A stretch of DNA of 64,000 nucleotides, taken from NCBI RefSeq assembly GCF_018424695.1, contig NZ_QTNQ01000011.1, positions 29,352 through 93,351 on the forward strand. Direction: 5' to 3'. Below the pieces are notes generated by a model, which saw nothing but the letters and a program-made list of their open reading frames with translations, searched no databases and was not told the DNA's origin. Position numbers and translations under genes: made by a program. Positions 59,103 through 64,000 of this stretch are shown in pieces; position 1 is the first letter of the stretch, and every line of letters begins with the position of its first letter. The stretch is from Vannielia litorea (GTDB lineage: Bacteria > Pseudomonadota > Alphaproteobacteria > Rhodobacterales > Rhodobacteraceae).

Positions 59103-61900
59103 CATGCCGGGTCGGCGGTGCGGATGCGAGCAGCGGCGAACTTGAACTCGGGGATCTTGCCGAAGGGGTCGAGCTGCGGGTTCGTCAGGAAGTTGGCCGG
59201 TGCGTCGCGGAAGCAGAAGGGGATGAAGAGCATACCCTGGGTCACGTCGCGATCGGCCCTCAGCGTGAGGGTGATGTCGCCGCGGCGGGTTTCGACCGTC
59301 ACCTGCTGGCCGCGGGTGAAGCCCATGCGCCCGATGTCCTTGGGGTGCATCGACACCACCGGCTCCGGCTCCTGCGCGTTGAGCGCCTCGCTCGTGCGGG
59401 TCATCGCGCCGGTGTGCCAGTGCTCCAGCATCCGGCCGGTGGTGAGGACCAAGGGGAACTCGTCATCAGGCAGCTCGTCGGGCGGGACGAGATCGGTGGG
59501 CACGATGCGGGCGCGGCCGTCTTCGGTGGGGAAGCCCTCGGTGAAGATGACCTCCTGCCCCGGTTCGTCTTCGGAGGCCGCCGGGTAGGTGACGGCGCCT
59601 TCGCGCTCGATCCGCTCCCAGCTGATGTTGTTGAGCGAGGGCATCATCGCGGCCATTTCGGCATAGACCTCGGGAACGTCCGTGTAGGTCCAGCCACAGC
59701 CGATGCCATTGGCGACGTCGCGGATCAGCTCCCAATCCTGCCGGGCCTCGCCGGGCGGGTCGAGCACCGGACGGCCAAGCTGCACCTGGCGGTTGGAGTT
59801 GGTGTAGGTGCCCAGCTTCTCGGCCTGCGAGGAGGCGGGCAGGATGACGTCGGCGTGCCATGCGGTTTCGGTGAAGAAGATGTCTTGCACCACGAGGTGT
59901 TCGAGGCTGGCCAGGGCGGCGCGGGCATGATGCTGATCAGGGTCTGACATGGCGGGGTTTTCGCCCTGCACATACATGCCCTTGATCTGGCCGTCGTGGA
60001 TGGCGTGCATGATCTCGACCACGGTGAGGCCGCGGACGTGATCGAGCGGGCGGCCCCAGGCGTCTTCGTACTTGTCGATCAGTTCGGCTTTCTCGACCGA
60101 TTTGTAGTCGGGGTAGAACATCGGGATGAGGCCCGCGTCCGACGCGCCTTGCACATTGTTTTGCCCTCTGAGCGGGTGCAGCCCGGTGCCGGGGCGGCCG
60201 ACGTGGCCGGTGATGAGCGAGAGCGCGATAAGGCAGCGGGAGTTGTCGGTGCCGTGGACGTGCTGGGAGATGCCCATGCCCCAGAAGATGATGCCACGCT
60301 CGGCCTTGGCGAAGGCGCGGGCGATGGTGCGGATCTCGTCGGCATCGACGCCGCAGATCGGGGCCATTTCCTCGGGGGTGAAGCCCTTCACCTTTTCCTT
60401 CAGTGCGTCGAACCCGGAGGTGTTGCCCTGGATGTATTGCTCGTCCGTCAGCCCCTCTTCGATGATCGTGTGGATCATCGCGTTGAGCAGGGCCACGTCA
60501 CGGCCCGGCTTGAAGATGACGCCATGGGTGGCGTGGCGCATGAGGCGCTGGGAGCGCGGGTCCATCACGATCAGGGTGGCACCGTTCTTGGCGGCCTGCT
60601 TGAAGTAGGTCGCGGCGACCGGGTGGTTTTGCTCGGGGCGGGCGCCGATGATGATGATGCAGTCGCTCTTCTCGGCATCGGTGAAGGGGGCGGAGACCGC
60701 GCCGGAGCCGACGCCCTCCATCAGTGCGGCGACCGAGGAGGCGTGGCAGAGGCGGGTGCAGTGATCGACGTTGTTGGTGCCGAAACCCTGGCGCACGAGC
60801 TTCTGGAACAGATAGGCCTCTTCATTTGTGCCCTTGGCGGAGCCGAAACCGGCGAGGGCTGCGCCGCCGTCGCGGTCGATGATGGTTTTCAGGCCGCCTG
60901 AAGCGCGTTCGAGCGCCTCTTCCCATGTGGCTTCACGGAAGACCTCGTGGATGCGGTCGGTGGAGAGCGCCGCGTGGGCTTCTTTTGGCGCATCGTCGCG
61001 GCGTATCAGCGGCTTGGTCAGGCGCTCGGGGGAGAGCACGTAATCATAGCCGAAGCGGCCCTTGATGCAGAGCTTGCCCCGGTTGGCGGGGCCCTTGCGG
61101 CCTTCGACCTGAATGATCTTGCCGTCTTTTACCGAAAGCTCGGTCTGGCAGCCGACGCCGCAGAAGGGGCAGACGCTCTCCACCTTTTTCTCGGCGTATT
61201 CGGTGCGTTTGGTGGCCTCGTCGTTCAGCAGGGTCTTTTCCATCAGCGCGCCGGTGGGGCAGGCTTGGACGCATTCACCGCAGGCGACGCAGGAGGAGAG
61301 GCCCATCGGGTCGGCCTGGTCGAAGACCGGCAGGTTGGCGGTGCCGCGCGAGGCCATGCCGATGACGTCGTTCACCTGCACGTCGCGGCAGGCGCGCTCG
61401 CAGAGGGTGCAGGAGATGCAGGCGTCGAGGTTGACGGCGATGGAGGGGTGGGAGGCGTCGCGGAAGATGGAGTCGACCGGGATTTCCGATTTCGCGCCGG
61501 GGCGGGTGGAGGGGAAGTGGGTTTCTGTGAGGCCCGCCAGCTCGGCCTGGTGCCAGAAGCGGGCGTCCGGGTCGGGGGACTGGTCGCGCGCGGGCATGTC
61601 GGAGGCGAGCAGATCGAAGACGAGGCGGCGGTTGGTTTTGACGCGGTCGGTGGCGGTTTGCACCTTCAGGCCTTCGGAGACGCGGCGCTTGCAGGAGGCG
61701 GCAAGGGTGCGCTCGCCCTCGATCTCGACCATGCAGGCGCGGCAGTTTCCGTCGGAGCGATACTCGGGGTCGTCCTTGTAGCAGAGGTGCGGGATGGCGG
61801 TGCCTTCGCGCTTGGCGACCTGCCAGATGGTTTCATGCGCCTCGGCGGTGACGTCCTTGCCGTCGAGCTGGAAGGTGACGGTGGTGGGGAGGTCTTTCAT
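59102..61900 (-). CDS. fdsA: NAD-dependent formate dehydrogenase, alpha (catalytic) subunit
   Basis: A 932-residue molybdenum or tungsten enzyme subunit that oxidises formate to CO2. N-terminal [2Fe-2S] cysteines are Cys40, 53, 56 and 70. Two ferredoxin-like [4Fe-4S] motifs follow (CISCTLCERAC and CVACGECVQAC), then CPFCGVGC with Cys278 for a further cluster. The active-site cysteine is Cys385 in CTRLCHASS, matching Cys386 of Rhodobacter capsulatus FdsA; it is Cys, not selenocysteine. The ATG at 61900 begins the ferredoxin fold; upstream frame is shadow. The chaperone genes fdsC and fdhD are not downstream. Confidence 0.94.
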   Translation of the reverse strand: MKDLPTTVTFQLDGKDVTAEAHETIWQVAKREGTAIPHLCYKDDPEYRSDGNCRACMVEIEGERTLAASCKRRVSEGLKVQTATDRVKTNRRLVFDLLASDMPARDQSPDPDARFWHQAELAGLTETHFPSTRPGAKSEIPVDSIFRDASHPSIAVNLDACISCTLCERACRDVQVNDVIGMASRGTANLPVFDQADPMGLSSCVACGECVQACPTGALMEKTLLNDEATKRTEYAEKKVESVCPFCGVGCQTELSVKDGKIIQVEGRKGPANRGKLCIKGRFGYDYVLSPERLTKPLIRRDDAPKEAHAALSTDRIHEVFREATWEEALERASGGLKTIIDRDGGAALAGFGSAKGTNEEAYLFQKLVRQGFGTNNVDHCTRLCHASSVAALMEGVGSGAVSAPFTDAEKSDCIIIIGARPEQNHPVAATYFKQAAKNGATLIVMDPRSQRLMRHATHGVIFKPGRDVALLNAMIHTIIEEGLTDEQYIQGNTSGFDALKEKVKGFTPEEMAPICGVDADEIRTIARAFAKAERGIIFWGMGISQHVHGTDNSRCLIALSLITGHVGRPGTGLHPLRGQNNVQGASDAGLIPMFYPDYKSVEKAELIDKYEDAWGRPLDHVRGLTVVEIMHAIHDGQIKGMYVQGENPAMSDPDQHHARAALASLEHLVVQDIFFTETAWHADVILPASSQAEKLGTYTNSNRQVQLGRPVLDPPGEARQDWELIRDVANGIGCGWTYTDVPEVYAEMAAMMPSLNNISWERIEREGAVTYPAASEDEPGQEVIFTEGFPTEDGRARIVPTDLVPPDELPDDEFPLVLTTGRMLEHWHTGAMTRTSEALNAQEPEPVVSMHPKDIGRMGFTRGQQVTVETRRGDITLTLRADRDVTQGMLFIPFCFRDAPANFLTNPQLDPFGKIPEFKFAAARIRTADPA

Positions 61901-62165
61901 CGTGCGGTCTCCAGTTGGACCAAGGAACGGTTGAGCGGAGTGCCCGCCCGGTGCGCGCCGCAAGGCGCCGGGCAGCGCCGGCCCGCCCCCCGGGTCGGCG
62001 CTTGGGTGACGTCGGCACTGACCTCGGAGGGAAGATGACCACTCAGCCATAAAGTGCGCCGAACAACCGTTGCTGCGCCAACCCGCGGACCGGCGCTGCC
62101 CGGCTGGCGTGGTGCTGGGTGGTGGGTCGGGGTGGTGGGCAGATTGCCCATCCTACAGGGCGCGC
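61901..62165. other. Spacer between fdsGB and fdsA with a dispersed repeat
   Basis: This 265-base gap within the formate dehydrogenase gene group has no gene I can support. It holds GC-rich sequence and family A repeat copy 2. Such a long gap is unusual between subunit genes of one complex. Confidence 0.5.
62131..62160. repeat. Dispersed palindromic repeat, family A, copy 2
   Basis: GGTGGTGGGCAGATTGCCCA followed by TCCTACAGGG, close to the copy at 38424-38456. The stem GGTGGGCA/TGCCCATC has one mismatch. It lies just after the fdsGB stop codon in that gene's direction, the same placement as copy 1 after its neighbour. Confidence 0.65.
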
Positions 62166-63842
62166 TCATGCCAGCTCCTCCGGGAAGTAGCGGATCAGGT
62201 GGCGGATCGGGTTGCCCGCCGCCTGGCCGAGGCCGCAGATCGAGCTGTCGGTCATCACGGTGATGAGGTCGTTCAGGAGGTCGGTGGAGGGTTCATCCCC
62301 CGCGAGGATCGCCGCCGCCTTTGCCGTGCCCGAGCGGCAGGGGGTGCATTGGCCGCAGCTCTCGTGCTCGAAGAAATGGGTGAGGTTCAGTACCGCCTCG
62401 CGCACCGAATCCTCTTGGCTCAGGATCATCACCGCGTGGGAGCCCATGAAGCCGCCGTCCTTCTCGAACTCGCCGAAGTCGAGCGGGCGGTGGGCCTCGG
62501 AAGCGGGGAAGATGCCGCCCGAGGCACCGCCGGGGAGGAAGGCCTTGAGGGTGTGACCCTCGGCCATGCCGCCGCAATGCGCGTCGATCAGCTCTTGCAG
62601 CGGGATGCCGGCGGGGGCGAGCTTGACGCCCGGCTCCGCGACGCGGCCAGAGACGGAATAGCTGCGCAGGCCCTTGTTCTCTTCCGTCTGGCCCTTGTCG
62701 GCAAACCACGCGGCCCCATGGCTCAGGATCTCGGGCACCCAGAGCAGGGTTTCGACGTTGTGGTTGAGCGTGGGCCGCCCGAAGAGGCCGACCTCTGCGA
62801 TATAGGGTGGCTTGTGGCGCGGGAGGCCGCGCTTGCCCTCGATGCTTTCGAGCATCGCGCTCTCTTCGCCGCAGATATAGGCCCCTGCCCCGCGACGCAC
62901 TTCCATGGGCACATGGGCGAGGCCTGCGTGCTCCAGCGCCTCGATCTCGGCCTTCAGGATTTCCAGCACCGCCGGGTACTCGTCGCGCATGTAGATATAG
63001 ATACGCTCACAGCCGACGACATGGGCGGCGATGAGCGCGCCTTCGAGCATCCGGTGCGGGTGGCGCTCCAGCCACCAGCGATCCTTGAAGGTGCCGGGCT
63101 CGCCCTCGTCGCCATTCACCGTCATCAGCCGGGGGCCCTCGTAGCCGCGCACGAAGCCCCATTTCTTGCCCGCCGGGAAGCCCGCGCCGCCGAGGCCGCG
63201 CAGGCCTGCATCCGACATGGTTTCGATGACCGACTCAGGGGAAATATCCCCTGCCCTCACTTTCTCATACACAGCATAGCCTCCGGCTTCCCGGTAGGCC
63301 TCAAGCCCCTCGTAATCGGGGATCACCGGGGCCAGCGGGCCTGTTGCGGCCTCGGTGAGGCTGTCGGGGGTGGCGTGATCGACCGCGCGCTTGCCGACCT
63401 GCCCTGCCGGCGCACGGTCACAGGCGCCGATGCAGGGCACGGGCTGGATGCGGACGCGCTCGGGGTCGGTGCTGGCCTTGAGGGTTTCGATCAGCTTGCC
63501 GGAGCCTGCGAGCGAACAGGTGAGCGACTCGCAGACGCGAATGGTGACCGGCGCTGGCGCGGCCTCGCCCTCCTTCACCACGTCGAAGTGGTGGTAGAAG
63601 GTGGCGACCTCGTAGACCTCGGCCTGCGCGAGGCGGAACATGTCGGCCAGCGCGGCGAGGTTGGCCGCCGAAAGGTGGCCGCAGCCATCCTGAATGAGGT
63701 GCAGCGCCTCGATCAGCATGTCGCGGCGGCGGGGCATGTCGCCCAGCAGGCGGGCCACCTCCTCCAGCGCCGTTTCCTCGACCTGCCGCCCCTTGGGCTG
63801 GCTGGCATCGCGGCGGGCAAACTCTCTGCTGGCCTTGTTCAT
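62166..63842 (-). CDS. Formate dehydrogenase, fused gamma-beta subunit (FdsG-FdsB)
   Basis: A 558-residue fusion. Residues 1-150 are a NuoE/FdsG-like [2Fe-2S] thioredoxin-fold domain with Cys104, 109, 137 and 141. The rest is NuoF/FdsB-like: GLRGLGGAGFPAGKKW for FMN/NAD, NGDEGEPGTFKDRWW, YICGEESAMLESIEG and SCGQCTPCRSG with SICGLGQ for a [4Fe-4S] cluster. It passes electrons from FdsA to NAD. R. capsulatus has these as two genes; fused versions occur in roseobacters. The ATG at 63842 is preceded by GGAGGAGAG at some distance. It is the first gene of the group. Confidence 0.92.
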   Translation of the reverse strand: MNKASREFARRDASQPKGRQVEETALEEVARLLGDMPRRRDMLIEALHLIQDGCGHLSAANLAALADMFRLAQAEVYEVATFYHHFDVVKEGEAAPAPVTIRVCESLTCSLAGSGKLIETLKASTDPERVRIQPVPCIGACDRAPAGQVGKRAVDHATPDSLTEAATGPLAPVIPDYEGLEAYREAGGYAVYEKVRAGDISPESVIETMSDAGLRGLGGAGFPAGKKWGFVRGYEGPRLMTVNGDEGEPGTFKDRWWLERHPHRMLEGALIAAHVVGCERIYIYMRDEYPAVLEILKAEIEALEHAGLAHVPMEVRRGAGAYICGEESAMLESIEGKRGLPRHKPPYIAEVGLFGRPTLNHNVETLLWVPEILSHGAAWFADKGQTEENKGLRSYSVSGRVAEPGVKLAPAGIPLQELIDAHCGGMAEGHTLKAFLPGGASGGIFPASEAHRPLDFGEFEKDGGFMGSHAVMILSQEDSVREAVLNLTHFFEHESCGQCTPCRSGTAKAAAILAGDEPSTDLLNDLITVMTDSSICGLGQAAGNPIRHLIRYFPEELA

Positions 63843-64000
63843 CGCGGCTCGCTCTCCTCCTCTTGGCTTCCACTCTATCGCACGGGCACCGCCCCGGCAA
63901 AACACCGGCCCCGACCATGGAGGCGGCGGAAACGTCACGCCGGGCGGGCGGATCGGAAACAGGCGGGGCGGGCCGGAAACCTGCGGCGAGGGGGCATGGG
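63843..64000. promoter_or_regulatory. Upstream region of the formate dehydrogenase genes
   Basis: No gene is visible here. CGGAAAC occurs three times, at 63927, 63954 and 63974, 85-138 bases before the fdsGB start. It could be part of a regulator-binding region, but the spacing is irregular (27 and 20 bases) and the sequence is short. Confidence 0.3.

Overview
The window is high-GC DNA from an alphaproteobacterium, most likely a marine Rhodobacteraceae (roseobacter-type). The basis is gene content and order: a complete choline transport and oxidation locus, the run DUF2948 / hisD / UPF0262 / LMW phosphatase / infA / maf / RNase E/G-like / yacG, a fused FdsG-FdsB formate dehydrogenase, homospermidine synthase, and Hint-domain and extensin-like proteins. 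It looks chromosomal. I saw no insertion sequence, prophage, integrase, rRNA or CRISPR array. One tRNA (Thr, GGT) is present.

Region by region. 1-9.4 kb: end of a sulfotransferase-like gene, rpiB, then choVWX (choline ABC transporter) facing betI-betC-betB-betA across a palindromic BetI-type operator. Together they import choline or choline-O-sulfate and convert it to glycine betaine; a dimethylglycine-dehydrogenase-like enzyme at 18.7-21.2 kb could take the catabolism further. 9.5-18.6 kb: aidB-like acyl-CoA dehydrogenase, tamA-tamB, and two proteins of unknown function. 21.3-27.7 kb: panC-panB, three back-to-back hairpins, a D-2-hydroxyacid dehydrogenase, an SH3 protein, and hisC-tyrC-extensin-like joined by 4-nt overlaps. 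27.9-34.8 kb: a polytopic membrane protein, UPF0114, homospermidine synthase, DUF4394, a WYL regulator facing a RidA protein, and rpsD. 34.9-44.6 kb: Hint protein, LpxR-like outer-membrane deacylase, CoA-transferase, class III aminotransferase, an unknown protein, a CheB-CheR-PAS hybrid and an NsrR-like Rrf2 regulator. 44.9-51.1 kb: the long minus-strand housekeeping run from DUF2948-GNAT-hisD to yacG. 51.3-55.7 kb: a cysteine-rich Sel1-repeat protein sitting between that run and murA. 55.8-58.0 kb: a compact candidate peptide-modification locus. 58.1-64 kb: tRNA-Thr, a fasciclin lipoprotein and formate dehydrogenase genes.

The most interesting item is at 55.8-58.0 kb. A 59-residue ORF carries eight perfect tandem G-x-K-x tetrapeptides. 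Its stop codon is followed immediately by the ATG of a HEXXH protein resembling putative peptide-modification enzymes, and an ATP-grasp protein diverges from the other side of a 76-bp spacer. This has the layout of an undescribed ribosomally made, modified peptide (RiPP) system.

The second is a regulatory signal. The hexamer ATGCAY recurs at exactly 11-bp spacing, three times upstream of hisC and four times upstream of the DUF2948-GNAT-hisD operon, which suggests a shared histidine-biosynthesis operator. Several dispersed palindromic intergenic repeat families also occur twice each.
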